Position numbers and translations under genes: made by a program | Part shown: positions 1 through 13,445 of the stretch, one piece after another | Layout: each line of letters opens with the position of its first letter | Position numbering within the stretch: the stretch's first letter is position 1 | From: Liolophura sinensis | Lineage: Eukaryota > Mollusca > Polyplacophora > Chitonida > Chitonidae | Direction of reading: 5' to 3' | DNA: 64,000 bases | Assembly: GCF_032854445.1 (NCBI RefSeq) | Contig: NC_088302.1 | Span: 35,468,191-35,532,190 of the forward strand | The notes under the pieces: model-generated | The model's input: only the letters and a program-made list of their open reading frames with translations | Database searches by the model: none | Told to the model about the DNA's origin: nothing

Positions 1-2144
1 TTTACGCACACCAAGTTATTAATTGTTAGCTGTGTATGTCGTCATGCAATAATGTGAAAACAATATGACATGTACCAAGTCCTATACAATATGATTCTGG
101 TTATCCTGATTCATTTGCCATTTCTACTGAAAATCCGCGAAGAATTGGCACACCAATGCAGTCGCTTTGAGTTGAAGTCCAGCTTCTGATGAGCTTCCTC
201 AAAGGCCATAAGTGGGACTGTCTGTTAGCAACCTGCGGATGGTTGTGGGTTCACCCCGAGCTCTGTTCACTTTCCTTCCACCATAATGCCGTCGTATAAG
301 TGAAGTATTCTTGAGTAGGGCGTCAAACACCAATCAAATAAATAGGAATAGCTGAATAAATAAATATTAGGAAAGTGCACATTATAAACATAGCGCGAGA
401 CCTTGAAAAAGACAGATAAATGGCAGTTGGCTGTTTTAATACAGAGGCCCATAGCGGCGCATTTTTACTACAAAGGAAGAAATTACAGACGGGGATCGAT
501 GCTTTAGCTGTCTGACGTTACGCCTTTTCCTGGTTGGTGCTGGGTCATGGGCTTATGAAGTTGTTGGGATCAGGGTCCTCAGACCACTGGCAATACCTGT
601 TTGACTCAGTGTCGACTCGAGTTGATCAGAGCATGACACGCATTTGCAATATTTTAAACATACTGATGTGAGGGCGGAACAAATGTGTGCCCACACGCCT
701 GTTCATGTCACTTCGGACTCACCAACCACATTAGTCAAGAGCTGTCAACAAGCGCTGAACAGGGTTGTTCTACAGTCAACAGTTGAACCACAGCAGGTGC
801 CCCGTGCGTTGCGTTTGGATTTAGACAGCATTGGTTATGGACCTGTGGGAAATCCGCTCTGTCCTCTTACAAATTCACAAATGCATTTTTTTTCTTTAAA
901 AAAAAGAGTTTTAAATAACGGATTGATGAGTAGGCAGGCCTACTATATGCTGGTGTGAAACTCTTATATCACCAAGAGATGCCTACCATACAAGCCTACC
1001 CTTAAAATATACCTTAAGTTAAATCCGTTCCAAAATTGATGACGGATTGCATTCCTGGTAACGAATAAATCGGTTTCTGATAAAGAACGGTAAACACAGG
1101 TGCATTACTGGTAGTCTGAAAACAAAACAAAGCACGAAACAATATACCGGGTAGTCCTAAAAAAAATTTATCACCTGCATAATTACTCTTGGATTAAGAA
1201 ATATCCTGTATTCCCGGGGGAAAAAAATGAGACGTCGCATATTTGACATATCCATATTTCGCCCTTATTTTATTTGTCATCTTCAGGATTGTTTACCGGC
1301 AACGCTGTGTGAAGCCTATCTTTTTGGTTTAAGAAAACTGGTATACTATATAAAAACTCAGGTAGGCCCAATTGTTCAAAACTGTTTTAAGATACGAGAA
1401 TTAAATTTTAAGCAAAGCCTTCAGCTTTGTACTGAGCCCAATTGTAGCTTTGAATCTGGAAAGCTGCATTGGCTGGTTTTGCTAAATTTGAAATAATATA
1501 AATTTATACCGGTATTATACAGCTAATACACTTTCGAATACATGGGGACTGTAATAATCGCAGTTGTCCAAAGTCGCAGTATAGCAGTTTTAGTTCATAT
1601 TTAATAGGCCAATAATGGTACACATGTTCTTTTTTTTTTTACGCGAAGTGCAAATTTGAAGACTTGGCTTAAAGCTAACTCGATCTGGTATTAAGTCTTA
1701 AAGCAGCTTTGAACAACCGGGTCCTGTATTTAATATGTCTTATTGTGCAGGCTAAAACAGTTTGAAATATTAGGTCAAATAGTATAAAGGTTATGAATTC
1801 CATCTGGGATTAAATTTTAATCTCCGGATATCAGGTCCACCGTTAAAAAGTTTACGTTGATTATAAAACTGGGAAGAAGGGAGCTGCATAAGTAGGATTA
1901 AGATAATAGGCCATTAATCCTCCTAAAATAAACAACTTTGAATCCGAGCGTGTTAAAACTTGAAGTAAAGTACTGTACGGGACTGTGGACAGACGAGTTA
2001 TTACTGAGACAGGTCAAAATATTTTACGGTGAAACAGACGCATACAACGCGCTCCACAAGAAGTGAACCAGATGACAATTTCCGAACTCAACGTACGTCC
2101 TTTTGTAGCGAACATTCTCGCGCAAACGTGCTGTCAGAGCAACG
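1..2144. other. Region upstream of SUGT1, no gene recognised
   Basis: I recognise no protein or RNA gene here. It holds a 5'-truncated SINE at 151-346. The rest is AT-rich unique-looking sequence with short open frames that lack recognisable domains. The last 100-200 bases should contain the SUGT1 promoter and 5' UTR, but I see no clear TATA box. Confidence 0.5.
151..346 (+). repeat. SINE family A, 5'-truncated copy
   Basis: It matches the body and tail of the full-length SINE at 41334-41606: the 'caccaatgcagtcgct' block, the 'gcaacctgcggatggt' block, the 'ccgtcgtataagtgaa' block, then the 'caccaatcaaataaata' tail. The tRNA-like head is missing or decayed. Confidence 0.8.
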
Positions 2145-5100
2145 ATGGCTGCCGATTTGTTCGGGTTTGTTGACAAAATTTTATCCTCATTTTAGCGTGT
2201 TATTAAATTCGATCCGTGACATATATATAGAAGTCATGCTTACGTTGTTATGTTCTGTGTTTCAGCCAGGCCAATGCTGAATTTGTAGCAGAGAATTACC
2301 AACGCGCACTTGAGGTAAACATTACAACAACAACGTCTGCTTAAGTGTAGATAGAAAAAAAGCCACTCGCGGAGTAGTAAGTGATCACTTCCAGTCATCA
2401 ATGCACATTCTGAAAGCGTGACAGAGGCATACGGGCGTGCCGTCACGACAATATGTACAGTAGGGCAGAGTGAGCTTCGTTTGGGTAGAAAAGTTATTGC
2501 TGTGTAAGAAGCCGAATAATCATTTCATGTAGTTCAATTAGATTAAACGATGTGGTGTATTTTCAGCAATTTCTGATATTTACCAGCCTCAGTTTAATCG
2601 TTGAATTCAAAACTGTGGTAGGTCCATTCTGCATGGCTCTTTGCGGAACGAAAGAGCCGACTTTTGGTGTGTAGCCTACTGATAAGAAATTTGTCTTTTT
2701 GATCACTCCTGCAAGTTTCAGTTAATTTCAGACTAGTTATATGCAGAAAACCTGACAGTGTGTTGACTTTTTTCTCTTCAAAATCGCGGTGTGTACGTGC
2801 GGCTCATCAAGTATATCCAAAATCTGGATTGTTTCCATTTCCATTTTTGGTGCGGGGTTCGGAGATTTTAGTATTCTTGATTCGCCATGAGAGTACAAAG
2901 TTATTTTGATGAGCGAGAAGGAAATATTTCCTTTGTGGTATGCACCTATCTCGTTTAATTCAACGATTAAATGTTCAGACAGGTAAAAATATCAGAAATT
3001 GTTGAATATAGGCCTCAATGTTTAATTTAATTGAACGACATTTCAGGAGCCTCACAAGTTCACGCAAGTTTAGTGAAACAAAGTGGGAGCTCTTGCAAAT
3101 AAACACGGCAATTAGACATGACAGTGGCTGCCAACAGCGGAATTCATTGGGCTAAATGTCGACTGACAAGGTAAATGTCTGAATGTTAAACAAGGAGGCA
3201 AATGATTTAACTCACAGAATCTGAATGTTAGTGAAAGTCAAATAAAAGTGAAGAGTTTAAGCGTTTTGAATGAAGACTCTACCTTTGTGAAATTTGGCTT
3301 CTACATAACGCTAAGAAGACTTCGCACTTATGGCGGAACCATTCCTTGTTTCAGCTGTATACTCTGGCTATCAATGGTGACAGTACCAAGGATGAGTACT
3401 ATGTCAACAGGTCCCATGCCAACATCAAATTAGAAAAGTACAAAGGTGATTGTGTCATTTTTCCTTTTTTACTTTGTGTGTACATGTATGTCTGTACATT
3501 GAATGGGGATATTTTCTTTATATAAAACTTATAAGGGTCAAGAATTTCATTACATACTTTTCTTTAGATGGCAGTATAGAGGAAGTGATGTGACGGACAC
3601 TGGCAGAATTTGTGTATAGAGGGATTGATTTTTTGGTCGTTGTTTAAAATGTAACATGTAAAGTTATAGTTGTTGCCCCTGATTTGCTGATTATATTTGA
3701 GTGGTCACAGGTAGCTTGTGCTACACGAATGTGCATGCAAAAGTTAGCTTTGAAGCATTACTGAGCATACCATGTGTGATTTATGGCGGCTTATGAATGA
3801 GAAATGAATGGATGATGATGTACACAGTAACACTGTATGGGTAATCAAGGCAGTGGTCAGATTTGTGGGTTTAAGTATCTTACCAGAGCCAAGATCAAAC
3901 GACTACACGTTCATGAAGCAACAGGAACACCTTGGAGAAATGGACACAAATACTTGACTTGTTTATTTATTATCTCTGCAAAGGGATGATTTGCGAGGCG
4001 TTTGTTTATTTGTTGGTCTGTCATACAAAGTTCTGGACGGGTGTGGATGAAATTTTGATGGTGATTCAATGCCCCGGTAGGCTTTATAGAGATACACTGT
4101 TAGCTTAGAAAATACATTTTGTTGGCGGACATCAAAATGACGTGGTATGTTTTTTTATTTCCTTTTAGATGCTGTTGTGGATGCAGACCAAGCTATTAAA
4201 TTAAATCCCAAAAATGCTAAAGCTTATTTGAGAAAAGGGTAAGTTAATGTACATATTTATGTGGATTGATCTGGAGTGGTTTTTTCCATGCATACAGATG
4301 TACCTGTACATAATAAAATTTCAGTACACAAAACTTCTGTAAGGTTTAATGGAGCCACTCCAAATTACCTCCCTTGATTTCACTCTCCAGTTTAAAAGGT
4401 ACGTCTCAATGAGTAAGCTGTGGTTAGGAGGGACATCAGTGAATGGCTAATGGCAAGTTTCGGAGTCAAACAGCGCAGACTAGTTGAAGGCACGATTTGA
4501 GGACAAATTATAATTTGGAAAGCGCAGGATAAACAAGATGTATTTCTTTAATCCATTTGAAGTTAATTTAAAGTCCTGGCCATATTTCCAGCTTGAGTGA
4601 ACTCCCATCAAATATATATATTCTATCTGAGCTGAAAAAGTTTTCGTTTACTTAAGATCTGTCAACATTTCTGCGAGACCCAACGGGTGATATCATGTTT
4701 TTTTACATTCAGTTGCCTAGAAAATAGTTGTCACTGTTGTGGCATAGCCTACATACTACATGTTTTAATAGATGAGGTCCCGCTTTTCGTAGTATCATGC
4801 CTGAAAAACTAATCTCATGTTATGTCACAGTTGTTGTTGTGTAACAAGGGAGGTAATTCACAGCAGGCCTATTTAGATAACAAGATAATTCGAAATACAA
4901 ATTTAGCTGATAGTCATGAGATCTTCTGCGTAAGTTTTTTTTACATATCCTTTTCTTTATAGAACAGCCCTTTTTGCTCAGAAGAATTTCAAGTCTGCTA
5001 AGGAGGAGTTTGTCAAAGGAGCTGAGATTGACGGTTTGTTCTTATTTCCACTTAAAACGCCATGGCATAAGGAGAAAGAGAAATCATTTCATTCCAGTTA

Positions 5101-8100
5101 CAAGAAATACAGAGTTTAATGCTAACAGTCACTTTCAAGCCATAATATCCAGTGTATTTCAGATAATACTATTGGATTGATGTGTGTATTTAATTTTTAT
5201 TCTAGCCTGATCACTTAAGCTAATTGCAAAAACTGATAAATTGGCATGTTTGCATTTTAGTTTACTTTTTGTGCTTTTTAAGTCATCAGTGTTATTTGTT
5301 TTGTAGAGTCTGACACAAGTTTGAAGACTTTGATAAGAAAGTGTGAGGCTGAAATGGAATGTAAGTGAAATTTCATTTTTTTATATGTTAAAGGACTTTT
5401 ACTCTTACTGTAGTTGATGGAGGATATGCATGTCTTGCCACAATGATTACAGCAATCTGACTACATACATGTATGCAACTGAAATGTTGATTTTTGTGAC
5501 TAATAAAAAATTTGCAACTATAATGAGTAATTTCAGTACTTTTTTGTGTTTTTCTACAGTTGGAGATTTAACATTTGATGTGTATTCATTTAGGATCTTT
5601 TATGAAAAGCTTTCTTGCTTATGCACGTATGTTGTTTAGAAATTTGTGGGGGTTTTTTGCTGTTTTAGCCTGTTTGTGAGTTTATACTGCCACTTTTTGA
5701 GTGAATTATTTTTGATGAAAAAATGACCCATGATATTGTTGACATGAAGCCTTTACCTTTGGTCTCATTCTTTTTTAGTGCAATCTAAGGATGATTTACC
5801 ATCCCAGAAAGGGGTAAGCACCAAGCATCATGTATGTACTTGCCTTTTATTCAAACAGTGGTGTGCTTTGTCAGGCACTTACTTATACAAGAGAACACAA
5901 TCTCACTGAAGTCACTGAAATCTGGTAGGTGAACCCTGTGCTGACTTGTAAACACTTGTAAGATCTGACTTAAACAAGATTCATACTGAGTTGTTGTTGT
6001 TATGAAAGCTGTACTGACTTGTTATTACAAGATCTGTACTAGCTTGTCATTATTAAAAGATCTGTACTGACTTGTCGTTGTTACATGATCTGTCCTGATT
6101 TGTCTTTATAAAGAAGGTTTTTACTGACTTGTCGTTATTACGAGATCAGGCCATGCAGGGGAAATAACTTTGGAATTTGCATTTTGTTGTGGGCCTTTCC
6201 CATGCAGAATGTAATGCAGATTTTTCATTTCAAATGTGTTTTAACTCTTGCTTTGTATTCAGTTTTTCACAAATTATTAGACATTTTTGTATCCTAAAAT
6301 GGTTTATGTTGTTATACGTGTTACACCTTGAAATAAATAAGTGAAAGAACCATTTCATTATCTGTTGTTATTAGCCATCTGTTGGTGGGGGAGACATGAA
6401 GGAGCAAACATCCTCAAACTCTGTGATGGATGCAAAACAAGAAACCACCAAAGTTGTCCCCCCTGCAGAAGAATCGGTGCCAAAAATAAGGTTTGAACAA
6501 CCTCTTTTAACTTAGTCCTCTTCATAAAATAAAGGAAATGTTGATTTTGTATATTCAGATAATGCTAATTTTTTTTCTTGATTTTTCTTTTTTAATTTAC
6601 AGTAAATAAGTAGGAAAAAGCTTTGAAGACACTATATTTGCAGTTATTTTTGATAATGTCAGACTAAAATGAAACAGAAGAGAAAACCTAATTTCCCTTC
6701 TTTAGATCAAACCCAATGCTCAGCAGAGATTGAAGTTAATACCTGGACAAACCATGGAAAAAAATGGGCCATTTATCACAAGAGATCATAACTTGCTTTC
6801 TTTAGATGTACTAAAGCATGTTTAATCCAGAGGTTATAATTTGGTTTATTCTACACTTGTGAATATTAGCATATCACCCACTATCTTCAGAACTCTGTAT
6901 GTAGATTTTGACAAATACATGCATATCTTTGCACATTAAAAGTTGACATTATATGTTGATGGTGGTTGTGATTCAGGCATGATTGGTACCAGACCCAGTC
7001 CCAGGTTATTGTGGCTGTCATGCAGAAGAATGTGAAGAAAGAAGACTTGAGTGTTAACATTGAACCTACATCTGTAAGTGCTTTACTTCACGAGGCAAAT
7101 GTGAAAAGATGCAGTTATAGCACCCAGTATAATGAAAACTTATGTTGTAAATAGCATCCTTTGATTTTAAACTCCTGTCTAGTACAAGGATATTAAAATA
7201 TTTGTTGAAAGAAAAACTAATGACCACTGTATATTTATAATTAGTGAATGAATAAATATCTGATTATGGCTTAGTGTCACATCACTCATACTTCAACAAT
7301 AGCTGATTATGGCTTAGTGCCTCATCACTAATACTTCAGGAGTCACTGATTATGGTTTACTGCCACATCACTAATACTTCAGCAAACACTGATTATGGCT
7401 TAGTGCCTCATCACTAATACTTCAGGAGTCACTGATTATGGCTTAGTGCCTCATCACTGATGCTTCAGCAATCACTGATTATGGTTTTGTGCCACATCAC
7501 TAATACTTAAGGAATTAATGATTATGGCTGAGTGCCACATCGCTAATACTATATCATGACAACTGTAATCAGTTAGACCCATGCTGATATTTATTGTCTT
7601 AAGACTTAAGTCAAAAATTCAAACACAGCCACAATTAAAATGTTTTGGTGTAGAAAATTTGTACATGGATTCATTTTTTTTGGGGGGGGGGTGCTTTTTA
7701 AGCACTTGTAATTTAAGTCTCAGGTGGTGCTGAAGTTTTGTTTATATCATAGTCAGAATATTTTTGAAATACTGATAAAATGAGGGTTTTTCCAGGTCTC
7801 TCCTTGATCCCCTGCATTCATAACACTGACCTAACTAGCCATCAACATAATTCACATGTCACGTGATGAATGTACGAGAAGATATCCTGTACCTAATCAT
7901 TCGCCTTCTATCGGCAGATAAGGCTTCACACACTCTGTTTTTTACCCGTTCCTCTTTTCTTCTCAGCTCTGTATTACCATCAAGCTGTCCAGTGGCCGTG
8001 ACTACCAGCTTAACCTGGACCTGGCCCATGAGGTGGTTCCTGACCAGTCTCAGATTAAACTCCTCACTACAAAGGTCAGTGGTTTGTGGCTCACAACTCA

Positions 8101-10819
8101 AAAGTTTTTGCAATACGTCAAGACAGGAACATCTACTGTAATTTTTCTCTGGCATGTTTGCATGGTGTTTATTCAGACATATTATGAAGGCGTTATTCTG
8201 TGTAGAGTGATATAAGTTTACCTTTTGTGAAACGCTGAAAATGTAGTTTTGTCTCCAGAATCAAATTAATAATGTGTAAAAATTGCACTCACAGTTGTTC
8301 TTTCATATGCAAAAAAGGTTGAGGAATTAGAGTATATAGTGTCACTATAGTGTCTAGTGTCCAAAGTTGGCTGAGACGAATCCAGGATTCGAACCTCAGA
8401 GTCAGACACCAAATTGCCAGTTATACAGGCGAACCATTTAGACCACTTGACCTCAAAAGCAGAAGGTAGCTGATCGATAGACTTTACAGCAAACATGCAT
8501 TACCCCTCTGATGATCAGAAATGACACAGTTCCCTAATAACAATAATACTGTCCCTTAACATCCACTTTCTAAATGACACTTTACAATCTGATTGCCTTT
8601 TAGTCACTGGGACACACAAGGTATGGGGTCGAATATGGTGGCAAACAGGAAATTTGTAAATTCCTGTCTTTTGTCATTGTTCGTGGGTCCTAGGGGACAG
8701 TAAGCAGTGAGAGACGCGCATGTGGCTGTGTGGGCAGTTTTACAACCACTTGCCCTATGTCAATATTGTGTACATATCTGTACCTTACATGTGAAAAAGT
8801 TCGTCAGTAACTTGACAAAAGCTATATGGTTCCCTTACCTATAAAACTTACAGCCATCATGTATGTGAAAAATGCATTAACATGGCATTAAACGGGAATC
8901 AGATAAATAGGTAAAAACAATTTAAGGTCAATTATTTCACCACAGGATTGAGTGATTGATTTGTTAACGTTTGCAGATTGAAGTAAAGTTGAAGAAGGTA
9001 GAAGGTATCCAGTGGTCATCTTTGGAATCCAAAGGAGAGCCTTCCAATATCAAACAGATCGGTGTATCAGGTAAGCTCAGGTAGGGGTCAGGGGTCAGTT
9101 TCATGAGGTCCACTTAAAGTAAGCAGTTGATTACGTACTTTGTAGATTTACAAAGTGGACTTAGCTAAGGACTACTCTACATTAAGTATTCTTCATGAAA
9201 CTGGGGACTGGTCTGGACTGGGGAAATGTGACCTGTTGTTTCTTAACATCAGAGAAAGTGGCTTGAAAGGGAAAGAAAAGAAACTAGTGAATTTATAAAT
9301 TGTTTGTTGAATGCTTATTTAAAACTAAACAAGGAAGTTGTGTTCAGTTTTGTTACCATTGTTCATCTTTTGTTAGGTCAGTGAAAAATATACGAGGAAA
9401 CTTGTAATTTTATGCGTGTAAGTGCATGCATGTGCATGTGCCTTCAGTTTGATGGTGGCCATTATAGCGGTTTGATTTCACTTTAGATTAATTTGATATA
9501 TTTTTTTTTTGTTACTTTTTTATCTTTTTTTTTTTTTGATGAAAAGTGGTATGACCAGGGCCATACTGCTTCTGATGCCACTGCAAGATCACATGATATC
9601 ATTGCATCTAGCCATTAGATCCTGGCTGGCCTGGTTTGGGCGTAGTCATTCATGTAACTGGTTGGTGTCATATCTGGTGTCTTCATGTAACATGTCACCT
9701 TAATGTTTTCACCAAATTAAAATAACTTGACTCTTTCCATTTCCCCCACATGGTTCAAATATGGTGTTCCAAACAGGTCTTTTAGTTTTGTTTCCTTAAT
9801 AAAACATACTTGCACTATACCTGAACAGTTTGCTCTAAATTCTCATGATTATGGATGTTAAATGTATGCTGCCTAAGCACTGTACTTAATCTTACTAGGA
9901 GTCAGTGCATGGTGATCCAAAGTCTTCAAAACCCTTCAACTTGTGTGGGTGTGATCTAACCATGCATATTGTAGGTGCCTCAGGGGCAGATGCCAAACCC
10001 AAGTACCCAACGTCTAGCCATCACACCACAGACTGGGACAAACTGGCCCAGAACATTGCCAAGGAAGAGAAAGATGAGAAACTGGAAGGAGATGCTGCAT
10101 TGAATCAGCTGTTCCAGCAGATCTATGCTGATGGCAGTGATGAGGTTAAAAAAGCCATGATGAAATCCTTTGTAAGTTCTGCTGTAGTTCATATGATACG
10201 TTACCATTTCCAAGAGATTAAGTCCTATGTCGACTTATACTTGACATGGATTATAATATTTTGGCTCGTTTCAAACAATTTTCTTATCTTTAAACAAGAG
10301 TTTAAGCAAAGGCTAATTTATTTGCATAGTAGTATAGCAATACTGTGGGATGAACCATGTCTAATTTTTTTTTTTTAGGCTGTAAGTGGGAAGGTCTGTC
10401 AGCAGCCTGCAGATGGTCATGGGTTTCCCCTGGGCTATGCCCAGTTTCCTCCCACCACAATGCTGACTGCCTTCATATAAGTGAAATATTTTTGAGTACG
10501 GCGTAAAACACCAATCAAATAAATAAATGGATATTTTTTTTAATCATCCCCAAATCCAGGACAGACGTGTACATGTGTATATTAAACTTTGTTAAAATGG
10601 ACAAATATAAACAAATGGTGTATTTAATTTTTATTAGTTGCAAATGCTTGTAAGTCATGTTTACCTCAGACATTTACTTATTTGTTGACTTTTTGTCTTT
10701 TCTTTCTGCAGTATGAATCCGGTGGAACTGTGTTAAGCACCAACTGGAATGAAATTGGAAGTCAAAAAGTTGAAGTAAAACCACCAGATGGGATGGAGTT
10801 TAAGAAATGGGAGAGCTGA
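2145..10819 (+). CDS. SUGT1: SUGT1 (SGT1), HSP90 co-chaperone, 13 exons
   Basis: Exons: 2145-2164, 2266-2314, 3355-3445, 4169-4238, 4963-5033, 5307-5360, 5779-5813, 6375-6490, 6977-7073, 7967-8074, 8977-9070, 9975-10171, 10712-10819. All junctions are GT-AG and in frame, giving 369 aa (human about 365). Residues 1-118 form a TPR-like region containing [14 protein letters not shown]. Residues 131-168 are a linker. Residues about 169-255 are the CS domain, starting [13 protein letters not shown] and including [14 protein letters not shown]. Residues about 287-369 are the SGS domain, with [25 protein letters not shown] and [14 protein letters not shown]1 bridges HSP90, SKP1/SCF ligases and kinetochore or NLR clients; this is family knowledge. 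The ATG (MAADLF) lies in a first coding exon of only 20 nt with donor GG|GTTTGT, the least certain junction. The core is unmistakable. Confidence 0.95.
2530..3038. mobile_element. Mutator-like non-autonomous DNA transposon, copy 1 (509 bp)
   Basis: It lies in SUGT1 intron 2. The left end (TAGTTCAATTAGATTAAAC, on through CAGCAATTTCTGATATTTACC) is repeated inverted at the right end for about 55 bp. A second inverted pair lies just inside (GTTTAATCGTTGAATTC on the left, GAATT...CGATTAAA on the right). A 9-bp target duplication flanks it: CATTTCATG at 2521-2529 and CATTTCAGG at 3039-3047, 8 of 9 matching. No transposase is encoded. Long inverted ends plus a 9-bp duplication suggest the Mutator superfamily, but that is inference. 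Confidence 0.8.
5935..6150. repeat. Minisatellite in SUGT1 intron 7
   Basis: Diverged tandem units of roughly 28-35 bp share the core 'tgtactgacttgt' followed by 'tattacaagatc'. Unlike the PIK3C3 and ALG8 arrays, I see no match to the neighbouring exon. Confidence 0.75.
7250..7560. repeat. Minisatellite in SUGT1 intron 9
   Basis: About six units of roughly 44 bp with the core 'tgattatggcttagtgcc' followed by 'tcatcactaatacttcag'. Unit length is regular and divergence is moderate. It is not related to the flanking exons. Confidence 0.85.
8150..8485 (-). repeat. SINE family C, with tRNA-like head
   Basis: On the minus strand the head (about 8485-8370) has an A-box-like 'tggtctaaatgg' and a B-box 'ggttcgaatcc' (plus-strand 8385-8395), as in a tRNA-derived pol III promoter. 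The body (8370-8150) contains 'ctaattcctcaacc' and 'gcatatgaaag'. The same body recurs at 35139-35350, 43455-43550 and 62835-62930, so this is a dispersed family and not a functional tRNA gene. It lies in SUGT1 intron 10. Confidence 0.65.
10379..10528 (+). repeat. SINE family A, 5'-truncated copy
   Basis: It starts at the 'gtgggaaggtctg' block of the full-length element and ends in 'caccaatcaaataaataaat'. It lies in SUGT1 intron 12, 208 bases after the exon 12 donor. Confidence 0.85.
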
Positions 10820-11228
10820 TCGAAGGCCCTAATGACAATTTCCTGACTCTCCATTCTGTGTATGATTTGAGTCGGTATCTTTCCTGTGAGATGGTCAGTA
10901 CTGGATCATCAACTCACAGGTTTTATTGAATTCTCATTAACCACAATCACAGCAGTCAGTCATTATCAGAGAACACTCGTTAACAAGCAGGTTACCACCC
11001 AAGCCTCCATATTGCCAGCTCTGGCTGGTTTTTGATGGTTTGAACTGGTCAGTATTGGCATTGAACACCAAGGCCAACACATCATTGCTGTAACCTTGGA
11101 GCTTCAGGAAACCAATGAGATTGGTAGCCAGGAAGAGCTTATACACGTGCCTGTGTGAAAATTGAATTACCTGCGTGCAGTTACTACAGCTGTATAATAT
11201 ATTTACTGTGCGGGAATTTTCCTTCCAA

Positions 11229-11234
11229 AATAAA
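11229..11234 (+). terminator. Putative poly(A) signal of SUGT1
   Basis: AATAAA lies about 410 bases downstream of the SUGT1 stop codon and just before the downstream minisatellite. It is the first canonical hexamer I found after the stop. Confidence 0.5.
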
Positions 11235-11354
11235 TGGTACAAAAAAACATAAAGACTCGTCTTTTTCTATCTCTTGATGGTATTTGAGCATGAGAATCTC
11301 ACAATTGATTATCACCGGTCATGTTACCAACATTTTTAGTATTTAGTATTTCTA

Positions 11355-13445
11355 GGCTTGCCAACTGTTCAAAAGGGTATAACTTGTTTCCGATACTTGT
11401 TTGGAGCATGTTGCGTTTGTCTTCTGGCATGGTAGGCATGGGGTGTAAAGGTGTGCACGCTTGATAACATTCACACATGTAGCCTTATGTCTAATAGCAG
11501 TTCTACCCTGATTGTGACAATTGTGATGGTTATTGCCTGGAAGCCAAACAACTTTTGTTGTTTTTACTTTAAACAACTTTACAGGCGTAGGATGTAAAGG
11601 TGTGCACACTTGATCACATTCACACATGTAGCCTTATGTCTAATAGCAGTTCTTCCCTGAGTGTGACAATTGTGATGGTTATTACCTGGAAGCCAAACAA
11701 CTTTTGTTTTTTTTTACTTTAAACAACTTTACAGGCGTGGGATGTAAAGGTGTGCATGCCTGATAATATTCACACGTGTAGCCTTATGTCTAATAGCAGT
11801 TCTTCCCTGAGTGTGACAATTGTGATGGTTATTACTTGGAAGACAAACAACTTGTGTTGTCTTTACTTTAAACAACTTTACAGGCGTGGGATGTAAAGGT
11901 GTGCACGCTTGATAACATTCACACGTGTAGACTCATGTGTAATAGCTGTACTGAATGTGACAATTGTGATGTTCATTACCTGGAAGCCAAACAACTTTTG
12001 TCATCCAGTTGCCTGTAGGAGCATGTTGCGTTTATCTGCTGGCATGGTAGGCGTGGGATTTAAAGGTGTGCACACTTGATAATATTCACACCTGTAGACT
12101 CGTGTGTAATAGCTGTACTACCCTGAATGTGACAATTGTGATGGTTATTACCTGGAGGCCAAACAACTTTTGTCATCCAGTTGCCTGTAGGAGCATGTTG
12201 CGTTTATCTGCTGGCATGGTAGGCCTGGGATTTAAAGGTGTGCACGCTTGATAATATTCACACATGTAGCCTTATGTCTAATAGCAGTACTACCCTGAGT
12301 GTGACAATTGTGATGGTTATTACCTGGAAGCCAAACAACTTTTGTTGTCTTTAAACAACTTTACAGGCGTGGGATGTAAAGTTGTGCACGCTTGATAACA
12401 TTCACACATGTAGCCTTATGTCTAATAGCAGTTCTTCCCTGAGTGTGACAATTGTGATGGTTATTATTTGCAAGCCAAACAACTTTTGTCATCCAGTCAC
12501 CTGTAGGAACATGTTGCATTTATCTGCTGGCATGGTAGGCGTGGGATGTAAAGTTGTGCACGCTTGATAATATTCACACGTGTAGACTCGTGTGTAATAG
12601 CAGTACTACCCTGAGTGTGACAATTGTGATGGTTATTACCTGGAAGACAAACAGCTTTTGTCATGCAGTTGCCTGTAGGAGCATGTTGCGTTTATCCGTT
12701 GGCATGGCAGGCGTGGGATGTAAAGTTGTGCACACTTGATAACATTCACACATGTAGCCTTATGTCTAATAGCAGCTCTTCCCTGAGTGTGACAATTGTG
12801 ATGGTTATTACCTGGAAACCAAACAACTTTTGTTGTTTTTACTCTAAACAACTTTACAGGCGTAGGATGTAAAGGTGTGCACACTTAATAACATTCACAC
12901 ATGTAGCCTTATGTCTAATAGCAGTTCTTCCCTGAGTGTGACAATTGTGATGGTTATTACCTGGAAGCCAAACAACTTTTGTTGTTTTTACTTTAAACAA
13001 CTTTACAGGCGTAGGATGTAAAGGTGTGCACACTTAATAACATTCACACATGTAGCCTTATGTCTAATAGCAGTTCTTCCCTGAGTGTGACAATTGTGAT
13101 GGTTATTACCTGGAAGCCAAACAACTTTTGTTGTCTTTAAACAACTTTACAGGCGTAGTATGTAAATGTGTGCACACTTGATCACATTCACACATGTAGC
13201 CTTATGTCTAATAGCAGTACTACCCTGAGTGTGACAATTATGATGGTTATTACCTGGAAGCCAAACAACTTTTGTTGTCTTTAAACAACTTTACAGGCGT
13301 GGGATGTAAAGGTGTGCACGCTTGATAACATTCACACATGTAGCCTTATGTCTAATAGCAGTTCTTCCCTGAGTGTGACAATTGTGATGGTTATTACCTG
13401 GAAGCCAAACAACTTTTGTCATCCAGTCGCCTTCAGAAGCATGTT
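11355..13445. repeat. About 2.1-kb minisatellite downstream of SUGT1
   Basis: About 13 units of roughly 145-175 bp. Each contains 'ggatgtaaaggtgtgcac', 'acattcacacatgtagcc', 'gagtgtgacaattgtgat' and 'ggaagccaaacaactttt'. Two spacer types follow the last block. One is 'tttaaacaactttacagg' (short unit); the other is 'tcatccagttgcctgtag' plus 'ctgctggcatggtagg' (long unit). The two types are intermixed, showing repeated unequal exchange. Short open frames inside it come from the repeat and are not genes. Confidence 0.95.

Noticed and set aside
8370-8485. tRNA gene on the minus strand
   Set aside because: The B box is good but the sequence continues into a dispersed repeat body; treated as a SINE head.
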